The translations under genes were made by a program, and so were the position numbers. A model generated the notes under the pieces. It did not search any database, was not told the DNA's origin, and was given only the letters and a program-made list of their open reading frames with translations. Below, one piece after another: positions 1-7,700 of a stretch of 16,894 bases of DNA (position 1 is the first letter of the stretch; every line of letters begins with the position of its first letter). Source of the stretch: an uncultured Bacillota bacterium (GTDB lineage: Bacteria > Bacillota > Clostridia > Oscillospirales > Oscillospiraceae); NCBI GenBank assembly GCA_947383275.1, contig CANDCW010000059.1, positions 1 through 16,894 of the forward strand, given 5' to 3'.

Positions 1-582
1 CTCCTTGCAGATGGCCTCGTCGGTCATCTCAAACAGGGCTTTCTCAAAGGCCGCGTAGCCGTCCTTGGCCAGGTATTCGTCGATATCCTCTGCGTCGGTG
101 GTGCCGCAGTTTTCCAGTACGACGCGGTGCTGCTTGTGGTAGAAGGGGATGTCGCTATGCTTGGTGTATTTCACCCCGTCCAGCTCGTAGAGCAGCCGCT
201 CCACTACCTCGCCCTTGAGGATGGTCTTCTCGATGATCTCATCGCAGTCCTCCAGCTGGACATGGGTATAGAGGATGCCCTCCGACTCAATCTGGACCAG
301 GGGGCCCATCTCGCAAAAGCCGTGGCAGCCGCTCTTTTTCAGGTAGACGCCGTCCCCTTTGGTCTCGGACACGTCCTCGATCTCGTTCTCCTGGGTCAGG
401 CCTACGTAGACGTCCAGTCCCCGGCGGGTGCACTCCTTTTTAAAGTAGTCGTACAGCTTCAGGGAGCCGCCGGCGATGCAGCCGGTGCCGGCGCACAGCA
501 AAATCTGCTTCTTCTGATAGGACAGGGCCCGTTTAGCCTTCACCCGGCGGACCTCCAGCCGTTCACGGTTCATTTCAGCCAT
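1..582 (-). CDS. nuoF: NuoF/HndC-like NADH-binding flavoprotein subunit, N-terminal 194 residues (cut by window edge)
   Basis: This is the N-terminal part of an NADH-oxidising flavoprotein subunit of the NuoF/HydB/HndC family, which in clostridia usually belongs to a soluble electron-bifurcating [FeFe] hydrogenase or related NAD(P)H dehydrogenase. Residues about 24-115 form a thioredoxin-like [2Fe-2S] domain with cysteines C30, C35, C86 and C90 (CAGTGC and CHGFC). Residues about 146-185 carry the family segment HRVVLENCGTTDAEDIDEYL, the start of the NADH/FMN-binding part. The FMN, NADH and [4Fe-4S] regions lie outside the window. The start at 582 is preferred over an in-frame ATG at 573 because AGGAGG at 593-598 sits 10 nt upstream. 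The start overlaps the end of nuoE, so the two are one operon. Whether the complex is a hydrogenase or another dehydrogenase cannot be told here, since the third subunit is not visible. Confidence 0.88.
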   Translation of the reverse strand, partial: MAEMNRERLEVRRVKAKRALSYQKKQILLCAGTGCIAGGSLKLYDYFKKECTRRGLDVYVGLTQENEIEDVSETKGDGVYLKKSGCHGFCEMGPLVQIESEGILYTHVQLEDCDEIIEKTILKGEVVERLLYELDGVKYTKHSDIPFYHKQHRVVLENCGTTDAEDIDEYLAKDGYAAFEKALFEMTDEAICKE

Positions 583-1063
583 TGGCGGCGTCCTCCTTTC
601 TCAAATGCTCCAGCAGGTCGATGGCCAGCTCGGGGCTCATCTTGGAGTGGACCTGGTCGTTTACCGTGACCACCGGGGCCAGGCCGCAGGCCCCTAGGCA
701 GGCCACCGTCTCCAGGGTGAACAGACCGTCGGCGGAGGTCTTCTGTTTTCCCTCCAGCTCCAGATACTCCCGGATGGCGTTGTAGATGGGCTGGGACTTG
801 CGTACATGGCAGGCGGTGCCGTCGCACACCTTGATGATATACTTCCCCTTGGCCTCCAGGGAGAAGTTCTCGTAGAAGGTGGCTACGCTGTACACCTTGG
901 CCACCCCGATTCCCAGCTTCTGGGCGATGCGCTCCAGCACTGCGGGACTGAGATACTTGTACTCCGCCTGGATGTCCTGCATAATGGCGATGAGGTGGTG
1001 CACCTGACAGTCGTAGCCGTCGATGATCTCCTCCACCCGTTCCATGGAAATTCCATTGGACAT
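575..1063 (-). CDS. nuoE: NuoE-like [2Fe-2S] thioredoxin-fold subunit
   Basis: A 162-residue protein of the NuoE/HydC/HndA family, the small [2Fe-2S] electron-transfer subunit that works with a NuoF-type flavoprotein in the cytoplasm. The helical N-terminal part (about 8-70) contains the family segment VYSVATFYENFSL. The C-terminal ferredoxin-like fold carries the four cluster ligands C80, C85 (CDGTAC), C122 and C126 (CLGAC), so the cluster site is complete. Length is normal for the family. ATG at 1063 has a GAGAGGAG ribosome site about 9 nt upstream. A second in-frame ATG (residue 7) is possible but has no better site. The gene overlaps the start of the NuoF-like gene by 8 nt, which suggests translational coupling. 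A strong promoter lies at 1135-1163. Alternative names are hndA or hydC; the sequence alone does not separate them. Confidence 0.92.
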   Translation of the reverse strand: MSNGISMERVEEIIDGYDCQVHHLIAIMQDIQAEYKYLSPAVLERIAQKLGIGVAKVYSVATFYENFSLEAKGKYIIKVCDGTACHVRKSQPIYNAIREYLELEGKQKTSADGLFTLETVACLGACGLAPVVTVNDQVHSKMSPELAIDLLEHLRKEDAANG

Positions 1064-1134
1064 GGCTGTTTTCTCCTCTCTCTTCTTCTATAGCTATCGC
1101 GCCCTCTTGGGCGGGAAACATATTGGCACCCACG

Positions 1135-1163
1135 ATTTTAGCATAATGTCCTTCAATTTACAA
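1135..1163 (-). promoter_or_regulatory. Sigma-A-type promoter for the nuoE-nuoF operon
   Basis: Reading the minus strand, TTGTAA (1158-1163) is separated by exactly 17 nt from TAAAAT (1135-1140), with TG one base before the -10 (extended -10). The predicted transcript starts near 1128 and leaves a leader of about 65 nt before the nuoE start at 1063. No operator repeat was noticed here. Confidence 0.7.
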
Positions 1164-1196
1164 GGAATAAATGCAGGAAATGCGTCATTTTTTGAC

Positions 1197-1227
1197 AAAA
1201 CGGCGGCGTGATCATTCCGCGCCGCCG
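1197..1227 (-). terminator. Intrinsic terminator after the 172-residue unknown gene
   Basis: Perfect 8-bp arms CGGCGGCG (1201-1208) and CGCCGCCG (1220-1227) enclose an 11-nt loop. On the minus strand the stem is followed by TTTTGTC. It begins 5 nt after the stop codon of the upstream minus-strand gene, so it separates that gene from the nuoE operon promoter. Confidence 0.75.
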
Positions 1228-1232
1228 TCAGC

Positions 1233-1751
1233 TTACCATTTCATTTTGTTTGGGTTGGGCCAAGTGTCCGGACCGTCGGTCTTAGCCAGCTCTTTAAACT
1301 CTCCGGTCTCCAGGGCAAAGGCGTACATAGCCTGGGCAATGGCATACATTTGGGGGTAGGTTTTGGCACAGTCCCGCTTGGATTCCTCGCGCTCAAAGGC
1401 GTAAATCCAGTCGCTGCCCGCCGCGCGCCTGGCTGTGAGATAGTTGGCAACCGCCTGGCCGAAGCAGTCGTCATCCCCCTCCTTGGCGCTTCGGCCGGCA
1501 TACTCAATGTAGGATAGCAGGGCGTACTCCGCTTTGGATAGGCACTCGTTTACCCGCCTGGCCAGGTAGGCCACGATCTCCTCGCCTACGTAGGCGAGCA
1601 TCTTATCCGTTCTGAGATACTGGTGGGTAAACTCCTCCCTGTGGCGCTGGGCAAAAGCCGCAGGATCAAAGTTTAGAGCCCTGCATACCTCCGCCATCAA
1701 CTCCGGTCCCAGCCTGGTTTGCATCGGGGGAGCGGACAGGTTACTTGCCAT
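1233..1751 (-). CDS. Hypothetical protein, 172 residues, helical
   Basis: I do not recognise this protein. It is 172 residues, predicted mostly alpha-helical, without signal peptide, membrane segment or cysteine cluster (only a few scattered cysteines). It is rich in charged residues (RQRHREEF-like and FEREESKRDC stretches) and ends in a short Pro/Asn/Trp-rich tail (DTWPNPNKMKW). The start at 1751 is chosen because GGGAG sits 8 nt upstream and because the longer reading frame, starting at 1808, would begin inside the -10 element of the promoter at 1799-1827. It is a single-gene transcript: own promoter and palindrome upstream, terminator immediately downstream. It is probably cytoplasmic; no function is assigned. 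Confidence 0.8.
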   Translation of the reverse strand: MASNLSAPPMQTRLGPELMAEVCRALNFDPAAFAQRHREEFTHQYLRTDKMLAYVGEEIVAYLARRVNECLSKAEYALLSYIEYAGRSAKEGDDDCFGQAVANYLTARRAAGSDWIYAFEREESKRDCAKTYPQMYAIAQAMYAFALETGEFKELAKTDGPDTWPNPNKMKW

Positions 1752-1783
1752 GTGTTCATCTCCCTTTCCCTGAAATCGACTGA

Positions 1784-1797
1784 TTTCTACGTAGAAA
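1784..1797. promoter_or_regulatory. Candidate operator: perfect 14-bp palindrome
   Basis: TTTCTACGTAGAAA is a perfect palindrome with no spacer, placed one base downstream of the -10 element and covering the predicted transcription start of the 172-residue gene. That position is typical for a repressor site. The regulator is unknown. Confidence 0.5.
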
Positions 1798-1798
1798 C

Positions 1799-1827
1799 AT
1801 TGTATCACACAGAAAGGCGGCTTGCAA
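1799..1827 (-). promoter_or_regulatory. Sigma-A-type promoter of the 172-residue unknown gene
   Basis: On the minus strand TTGCAA (1822-1827) lies 17 nt before TACAAT (1799-1804), with TG one base upstream of the -10. Transcription should start near 1792, inside the palindrome at 1784-1797. The -35 sits in an 8-bp palindrome CTTGCAAG. Confidence 0.7.
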
Positions 1828-1871
1828 GGCTTGCCCTGATTTTTCCAGGCGCTGCCAGAGACAAATTTTTC

Positions 1872-2261
1872 CTACAGAATTTGCCCAAATTCCACTGTTT
1901 CTCCGTTGGGGCCCTCTATGTTAAAAAAGCGAACCCCTTTGTACCAGAAGGGGAGTGTCTGGATCTCGGACTCCCGCGGCTGATAGCCGGCTGCGCGAAC
2001 GGCTTCCCAGGCCGCCTCAATGTCGTCCACATCCAGGGCGATATGGTCGATTGCCCCCGCTTTCCCAGCCGCTTTTCCACTCTCGTAGGCTTCGATGCAC
2101 ACTCCGGCCAACTGCAAAAAGCAGACGGCCTCGCCGTTGTTGTTGGCCTGGTGGGCGATTTCAAAGCCCAAGGAACGGTAGAAAGCCACCGTGGCCGGCA
2201 TGTCGTTGGTGGGCAGGCCGATGTGCTGCAGCCCCGTCACCCGTTTTCCAATTTCGGTCAT
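1872..2261 (-). CDS. VOC-superfamily (glyoxalase-fold) metalloprotein
   Basis: A 129-residue single-domain member of the vicinal oxygen chelate superfamily, the fold of glyoxalase I, methylmalonyl-CoA epimerase and dioxygenases. Two beta-alpha-beta-beta-beta halves can be seen: residues about 9-59 and 69-127. The four usual metal-ligand positions are plausibly filled by H13 (LQHIG), E57 (CIEAYE), H73 (IDHIAL) and E124 (VEFGQIL), so it probably binds a divalent metal in the cytoplasm. The substrate cannot be named. ATG at 2261 has AAGGAGG 7 nt upstream. The gene is divergent from a LysR-type regulator and has a strong promoter just upstream, with a LysR-like box placed for activation, so it is likely the target of that regulator. 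No clear terminator was seen between its stop and the next promoter. Confidence 0.88.
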   Translation of the reverse strand: MTEIGKRVTGLQHIGLPTNDMPATVAFYRSLGFEIAHQANNNGEAVCFLQLAGVCIEAYESGKAAGKAGAIDHIALDVDDIEAAWEAVRAAGYQPRESEIQTLPFWYKGVRFFNIEGPNGETVEFGQIL

Positions 2262-2306
2262 TGTTTTTCCTCCTTAACATCGATTTTCCTGTTTCCCGAT
2301 AAGAGT

Positions 2307-2336
2307 ATTATAAAAGAGCGCGGGGGAAAACGTCAA
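2307..2336 (-). promoter_or_regulatory. Sigma-A-type promoter of the VOC gene
   Basis: Minus strand TTGACG (2331-2336) and TATAAT (2307-2312) are separated by 18 nt. The transcript should start near 2300, giving a leader of about 40 nt. The -35 lies 12 nt from the -35 of the divergent lysR promoter. Confidence 0.75.
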
Positions 2337-2348
2337 CAGGACTTTTTC

Positions 2349-2377
2349 TTGCGGTTCAATATTTTTTCTGCTATAAT
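2349..2377 (+). promoter_or_regulatory. Sigma-A-type promoter of the lysR gene
   Basis: TTGCGG (2349-2354), a 17-nt spacer and TATAAT (2372-2377), preceded by TGC (extended -10). Start of transcription is expected near 2384, only about 10 nt before the ATG at 2394. Confidence 0.75.
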
Positions 2378-2380
2378 ATT
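2358..2380. promoter_or_regulatory. Candidate LysR-type regulator box (T-N11-A) between divergent promoters
   Basis: AATATT (2358-2363), 11 nt, AATATT (2375-2380) is a perfect 6-bp inverted repeat whose inner bases give the T-N11-A pattern known for LysR-family sites. Its centre is about 69 nt upstream of the predicted VOC start, where activator sites of this family usually lie. It overlaps the lysR spacer and -10, as expected for self-repression. The half-sites are AT-rich and lie in a promoter, so chance cannot be ruled out. Confidence 0.5.
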
Positions 2381-2393
2381 ACCGACTTGCAGT

Positions 2394-3329
2394 ATGGGAG
2401 GCGGTTTTACGACCCAGCAGGGGATTGACGTTTTTCTCGCAGTGGCCCGCCTGGGCAGTATCTCCGCCGCAGCCCAGGCGCTTTACATCACCCAACCGGC
2501 GGTGAGCCGGCACCTGCGGGCGCTGGAGGAGGCACTGGGCTGTTCCCTGGTGATCCGGGGCCGGGGCCAGCGCCGGGTGGAGCTCACCGACCGGGGCCGG
2601 GATTTTGTCCGGGTGGCGGAGAAGTGGCGGCTGCTTTGGCTGGAGGCCCGGGAGGTGGCGGATCGGGACCGGACGCAGGCTCTGCGGGTGGCCTCGGTGG
2701 GCAGCCTGGTGTCCTATCTGCTCCCGCCAGTATTTCGGGAATTCCTGGCCCCGGGGCGGGCCCTTACCTTCCACAACTATCACTCCCAGGAGGCCTACGA
2801 CTATGTGGCCCAGGGGCTGGCGGACATCGCCCTCATCTCCGACCACATGTACCACCCCCAGGTGGAGACCATCCCCGCTTTCCGCTCCGCCATGGTGCTG
2901 CTCGCCGGGCCGGAACTGCCCTGGCCCGAAAGGGTCCACCCCTCCCGGCTGGACCCTTCCAGAGAGCTTCGCCTGCCTTGGAATCCGGAGTACGATCTGT
3001 GGCACTCATTTTGGTTTAGTACGGCAGCGGTCCCCCGGGCGGTGTTGGATCAAATGTCCCTGTTGGAGGAGTTTTTCTCCTGGCAGGACAGCTGGCGAGA
3101 CAGCTGGGCCATCGCGCCGGCCCTGGTGGCCGTTCCCTTGTCTAAAAAGCTGGGCCTGACGGTGCGCCGCATTGAGAACGGCCCCGCTGACGAGATCATC
3201 TACTATCTGCTGGGGCCCCGGCGGAAGGATGAACTCACCCTGGCCTTTCTCACCTGTCTGGACCGGGAGCTGGACCGCCGGCCGGAGGTTGAATCGCTTC
3301 TGCACATCCGGCAGCGGGAGCTGCCATAA
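2394..3329 (+). CDS. LysR-family transcriptional regulator
   Basis: A 311-residue LysR-type regulator, of normal family length. Residues about 8-67 form the winged helix-turn-helix, with the signature SISAAAQALYITQPAVSRHL followed by RALEEALGCSLVIR and ELTDRGRDF. Residues about 95-300 are the periplasmic-binding-protein-like effector domain. It is divergent from the VOC gene, with a candidate LysR box between them, so self-repression and control of the VOC gene are likely. The inducer is unknown. The start is uncertain. ATG at 2394 has no ribosome site and lies about 10 nt from the predicted transcript start. The strong GGGAGG at 2396-2401 lies inside the codons after this ATG, 7 nt before an in-frame ACG at 2409. 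The longer reading frame back to 1719 is antisense to two real genes and is rejected. Confidence 0.93.
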   Translation: MGGGFTTQQGIDVFLAVARLGSISAAAQALYITQPAVSRHLRALEEALGCSLVIRGRGQRRVELTDRGRDFVRVAEKWRLLWLEAREVADRDRTQALRVASVGSLVSYLLPPVFREFLAPGRALTFHNYHSQEAYDYVAQGLADIALISDHMYHPQVETIPAFRSAMVLLAGPELPWPERVHPSRLDPSRELRLPWNPEYDLWHSFWFSTAAVPRAVLDQMSLLEEFFSWQDSWRDSWAIAPALVAVPLSKKLGLTVRRIENGPADEIIYYLLGPRRKDELTLAFLTCLDRELDRRPEVESLLHIRQRELP

Positions 3330-3409
3330 CGGCAGACTGGCCGACCGAGGGCGTGGATAAAAAGCGCTGGCTGTTGGAGCGCGGCCAACTGACAAAGTAT
3401 CTAAACATG

Positions 3410-3441
3410 AAACGGAGAGGGACTCAGGTCCCTCCCCGTTT
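3410..3441. terminator. Bidirectional intrinsic terminator between lysR and the SLH gene
   Basis: Arms 3410-3423 and 3428-3441 form a 14-bp stem with one mismatch and a TCAG loop. On the plus strand the stem runs into TTTTTGTTT, ending lysR. On the minus strand it begins 4 nt after the SLH gene stop codon and is followed by a weaker T-rich stretch, so it likely serves both convergent genes. Confidence 0.8.
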
Positions 3442-3445
3442 TTGT

Positions 3446-4732
3446 TTAATCCAGCACATTCTGGCAGAATCCCTTGAGGATCACCGCAGCCTGTGCCCGG
3501 GTGGCCGTACCGCCGGGGCTCAGGGTGGTGGCGCTGGTACCGCTGATGAGCTGCCGGTCCACAGCCCAGCGCAGCGCGTCCATGGCGTAGCTGTTGGCCT
3601 TGCCGATATCCGAGAACGTCAGCGTGAGGTGGGGCGGGGCGGGGCTGCCCGCGTACCGCCACAGGATTACAGCCATCTGTTCCCGGGTAATGGGGTCGTT
3701 GGGGCCAAAGCGGCCGTTACCGTAGCCGCTGACCACCCCGTTGGCGGAGGCCCAGGCCACTGCCTTGGCGTAATACTGCCCCGGGGCCACATCGGTAAAC
3801 CCGGAATTCCCCGCAGCGGGGGAACCGGCCAGCCGGTACAAGATGGTAACGATCATCCCCCGGCTAGTGGGCTGGTCCGGGCTGAAGGTGGAGGCGCTGG
3901 TACCGGACATCAGGCTGTTTTCATAGGCATACTTTACCGCGTCGTGGAACCAGACCCCCTCCCGCACATCGGTAAAGGGCAGGCGCGTTTCCACCGCCAA
4001 GGCGGTAAAGGTTCCCCGCACCTCCACATCGGCGTCGGGCATAACGAAAGAAAAGCTGCCGCCGCCTATATCGTTGAGCTGAAGCCTCCTCCCGTCTCCA
4101 ACGGCCACAAGTTCAGACAGCTGATAGCCGCTGTCCGGGCGGACGGTGATGACCACCGTCTCCCCGTACCGGGCGCTGCTGGGGTTCACCATAACGGCGC
4201 CCCGCCCTGTGCTGGACGCCCGGACCGAGTAGGCGGCTTCTCCGGGAGTGGTGGGCCAACCGGGGGAGGTAGTTCCGCCCCCGGCGCTTTGGACCGGGAT
4301 TGTACTGCTGCTGTCCGATTCCAGGCTGCGGCTCAGAACGGTCAGCCTGGCGGAGGTGGGGGCGGTGTAGCCGCCGCCCAGGGATAAGGTGCCCAGCGGT
4401 ACGGTCCCGCTCTGGTTCAGGTTCCGCAGGCCGTCGATATAGACGGTGATGCGGGTCTGCCCTCCGTACTCCTCCACCCTGCAGTGGCTGTACCGGTCGG
4501 AGGGGGCGCCAGCCATGGAAAAACCGGCCCGGGGGTAGCTGCCGGTAAGGGCCAGCTCCAGCTGGATACTGCCCGCCTCCCGGTTTCCCATATTTTGAAG
4601 GGTAAGCAGAACATTTCCTGTTCCGCTCCCGTTCTGCATCAGAAGCGTGGGGCTGCCGGCCGCCCGTGACGGACATGTCAGCGACAGGGCCAGCACAAAA
4701 GCCAAGAGAGCCTGGAAAAATCGTTTCATCAT
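3446..4732 (-). CDS. SLH-domain surface protein with cohesin-like N-terminal domain
   Basis: A 428-residue exported protein. Residues 1-25 are a signal peptide (MMKRFF, hydrophobic core, SRAA cleavage). Residues about 28-135 form a beta-rich domain whose pattern (NVLLTLQNMG, SIQLELALTG, TVPLGTLSLG) resembles cohesin or related carbohydrate-machinery domains; this is inferred by eye and is the weak point of the call. A Ser/Thr/Pro/Gly linker (about 138-166) leads to an InlB-B-repeat-like domain (about 167-244). Three SLH repeats follow: 251-303 (FTDVREGVWF), 311-363 (FTDVAPGQYYAKAV, ITRE) and 371-425 (FSDIGKANSYAMDAL). Three SLH repeats anchor proteins to secondary cell-wall polymer, so it sits on the cell surface. 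Its start overlaps the stop of the peptidase M60 gene (ATGATGA), with GGAGG 7 nt upstream, so the two are made together. Confidence 0.9.
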   Translation of the reverse strand: MMKRFFQALLAFVLALSLTCPSRAAGSPTLLMQNGSGTGNVLLTLQNMGNREAGSIQLELALTGSYPRAGFSMAGAPSDRYSHCRVEEYGGQTRITVYIDGLRNLNQSGTVPLGTLSLGGGYTAPTSARLTVLSRSLESDSSSTIPVQSAGGGTTSPGWPTTPGEAAYSVRASSTGRGAVMVNPSSARYGETVVITVRPDSGYQLSELVAVGDGRRLQLNDIGGGSFSFVMPDADVEVRGTFTALAVETRLPFTDVREGVWFHDAVKYAYENSLMSGTSASTFSPDQPTSRGMIVTILYRLAGSPAAGNSGFTDVAPGQYYAKAVAWASANGVVSGYGNGRFGPNDPITREQMAVILWRYAGSPAPPHLTLTFSDIGKANSYAMDALRWAVDRQLISGTSATTLSPGGTATRAQAAVILKGFCQNVLD

Positions 4733-7700
4733 GTTCCGTCCTCCAGTACAATAACAGGCAGGTCAGTCCCGCCGGGCGTGTAAATCCACATGGTTTCCGC
4801 AGTCTTGCGCTTGCTGCTGGCGTCGTTGGGCCTTTCTGTGCGGTAAAGTACCGCCTGAATCCGGCTGGGAAGCAGGTTGACTCCGCCGCACTGGCTGGCG
4901 GCCCCCTCCTGAAGCTGGGCTTCCCGCTCCAGATTGGGGACAAAGACGAAAATACCATCGTTTACGTCACCCGCCGAGGCGTCAGGGACCGCGGCGAAGA
5001 AGATTGCGTAGCCGTCAATGGCCCGCTCCGTCACTGCCGTGTCCTCCAGGGACGCGTCCTTGGCCTGGGTAAACTGTCCCCTCACCTCCATGGTGAGGAA
5101 CCGGGGGTCGCCCCGGTAGGAGCCGGTGATGACAATGGTCCCCTTGGGGATTACGTCGCCCGCCTGGGTCCCATACTTATAATCCTGGGACAAAACGCCC
5201 AGAGTCCCCGTCTTGTGGAAGGCGACCTCGTCTCCATTCAGGCCGGTAAGCAGAATGTCCTGGGTGCTGCCCCCGGCGATCCGGTTGCCTTGAACGCCGT
5301 AGGCGTTTACCTGGTAGGAGTATAGCCGGTTGCCCGCAGAGCCCATGGCGTCGGTGTAGGTGACCACGCCGTTTCCGGTGGCGGGGACAAAGGCGATGAC
5401 CTCTTTGTTGCGCAGAATCTCATAACCCTGGATGCTGCCGGTAATGCTGGGGGTGATGGTGAGCGCAATGGTCTTCTCTCCCGTCTGCTCCGCCGTAACC
5501 GCAATCGTGCCGGACGCCGCCGCGGCGCCGCCGAGCCGGTCCCGGCGGCTCTGGTCGCTGAGGTACCACAGGGCCCGCTCCTCCTTGGCATAAGCAGCCA
5601 GCTTGGCCTTTACCCCGCTGCCAAGGGACATGCCCCAGCGGGTAAAGAACTCAGTCAGGTCCTTGCCGGCTATTCCGGAAGCGGTAAGGGCTACCTTTTC
5701 ATCGTAACTCAGGCCGGTCATACCCTGGGTGTAGGTCCCGGCCTTCCAAGCCTTGAAGAAGCGGTTGTAGAAATCCATCGGCTTGTCCCCGCCGTCGTAG
5801 GCCAGGTGGAGCTGCCAGTACATGCCCAGCTGAACAAACACATCGTTGGATTCGCCGGGCATACCCTGGGCGGTCTTGGTGAAGATGGCGGGGTACTTGC
5901 CCCCGGCCTCCAGGCGGGAGGAGAGCACATTCTGTCTTCCGTCATAGGTCTGGACCATAAGGGAGTACAGATTGTTGGTAATTTCCGCCCGGCCCAGCTT
6001 GTCCATATTGTGGCCGATTTCATGGGCGATGCCCCAGCCGAAAAGCCGGTTGGCTGTGGCTCCGGGGGCCAGCGCGGCAATGGGCTGGCCGCTGGTCATT
6101 CCGGCGCAGGAGCCGTAGCCGATGCCGATATGGCTGCCGGCCGCATACATAAAAGCGCCGGCAAACATCTGCATGCAGCGGATATTCTGGCGGGAGGTCA
6201 TGTCGTTGCTGCCATAGGTGTTGTCAATGCCCTGGGTCGTTTTGCAGATGTGCATCACATCCTCCCAGGCCAAGACGTCCTGGTACAAATTTTCCACCTT
6301 GGCCTCCCGGCTCTGGCCGTTGGCGTTCAGCACCGCTGCGGCGGGGAGGGACAGCAGGACGGCAGGCGTCCCGATCTCCGTCACATTGAGGCATTTGGCC
6401 TGGGCGTTCCCGGTGTTGATCCCCTGGGCGGCGACATAGGCGGTCAGCTCGTCCACATAGGCCCCGATTCGGGTCCTTCGGGCGCTGTCGCTCAGGCTGT
6501 ACCAGTCAGACAGCTCCAGCGTGGGAATGTCCACTGCCCGGCGGACGTGGAGCCGTATGGACGCGGGGCTGGAGCCGCTGTAGGTGAAGTACAAGCTGCC
6601 GCCCCGCTCGGTGTTCTGATTGCCAATTTGGGGGACGGTAAACACATTCCGCCCGTTGACCAGCGTTCCCATCTCGGCCTGCCATGTGGAAGCCTCGGCG
6701 TTAAATTGGGTGGCGGAAAGGGTGAGCTTTTCCCCGGCGGGAATGCCGGAGGCGTAGACCGTAATCTCCTGTCCCGCTTTGGCCGCCGTGCCCAGGGGCT
6801 GGAGAGCGCTGCCCCCCTGTTGATACTTTGCGCTGTCGGCGGCGCTGCTCCGGGACTGAACGCCCGCCAGCACCACGCCGCTGGTGCCCTGGCCATTCAG
6901 CAGCTCTTCCGCCAGAACCAGCTCATCGTCCAGGGCGGCAGTATTCAGGTAGTAATTGCGTTCCTCGCCGTTGAGCCGGGCTTTCAGCTCGTTGATACGG
7001 GCCTGGGTCACAGTAGGGACCAGCTGGGTACGCAGCTCGTCGGCAAAGAGGGACGCGATGTTGTCAGGCAGGCAGCGGGCCGGGTCGTACTCCAGGAACA
7101 TCAGCTCTGACAAACTGACAGCAGTGTAATCCCGCTGCTCCACAGCCACGCTGATCTTAACCACGTCTGTCACCGGTCCGAAGGGCAGGATGGCAAACTT
7201 GGAGGTAGGGATGGACGCCCGGTTGGGGATGTTGGGCCAGGTGAGCACATCGGTGTCGCTGCCCACGCCGCCCCGGTCCACGCCGCCGGTAAGCAGGTGG
7301 CCGGGCCCGTTCAGGTCCTCACCCTGATACCAGACCTGGACGCTGTAGGCCCGCAGGTTGCTGGGGTAGGTCCCGTCCAGGCGGGGAACCCAGATAGCGC
7401 TGTAAAGATCCACCGGCTCGGTAAAGTCAACCACCACATGCTCGTTGTGGTACCAGTCCTTCACGGTCCAGTGGGTGCGGAAGTCGTTATCCATCACATT
7501 CCGCACGTCAAAACCGCCGGTGTACTCCAAAGCGGCGTAGTTGGAGGGGTCAGCCAGGGCCACGCTTTTAATCTTGGCTACGGACAGCCCCCCCTGGGTT
7601 GGGATCCCCGCCGGGCGGCCATAGTCCACCGCTACCGGTGTCCCGGTGTAAATCCGGGAGGGACCGCTTCTGCCGGTGGTATTGCCCGCAATGACGTAGA

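Noticed and set aside
570..1133. 187-residue minus-strand frame overlapping nuoE
   Set aside because: It is another frame of the nuoE gene; the 162-residue frame carries all four cluster cysteines and has a ribosome site.
1719..2393. Long N-terminal extension of the LysR reading frame on the plus strand
   Set aside because: It is antisense to the VOC gene and the start of the 172-residue gene, runs through both divergent promoters, and adds no recognisable domain.
5806..7110. 434-residue plus-strand open frame
   Set aside because: It lies wholly antisense to the M60 gene, reads low-complexity Gly/Ala/His-rich sequence, and is explained as a GC-rich shadow frame. The same holds for the frames at 3353-4387, 7297-8160 and 8401-9168.
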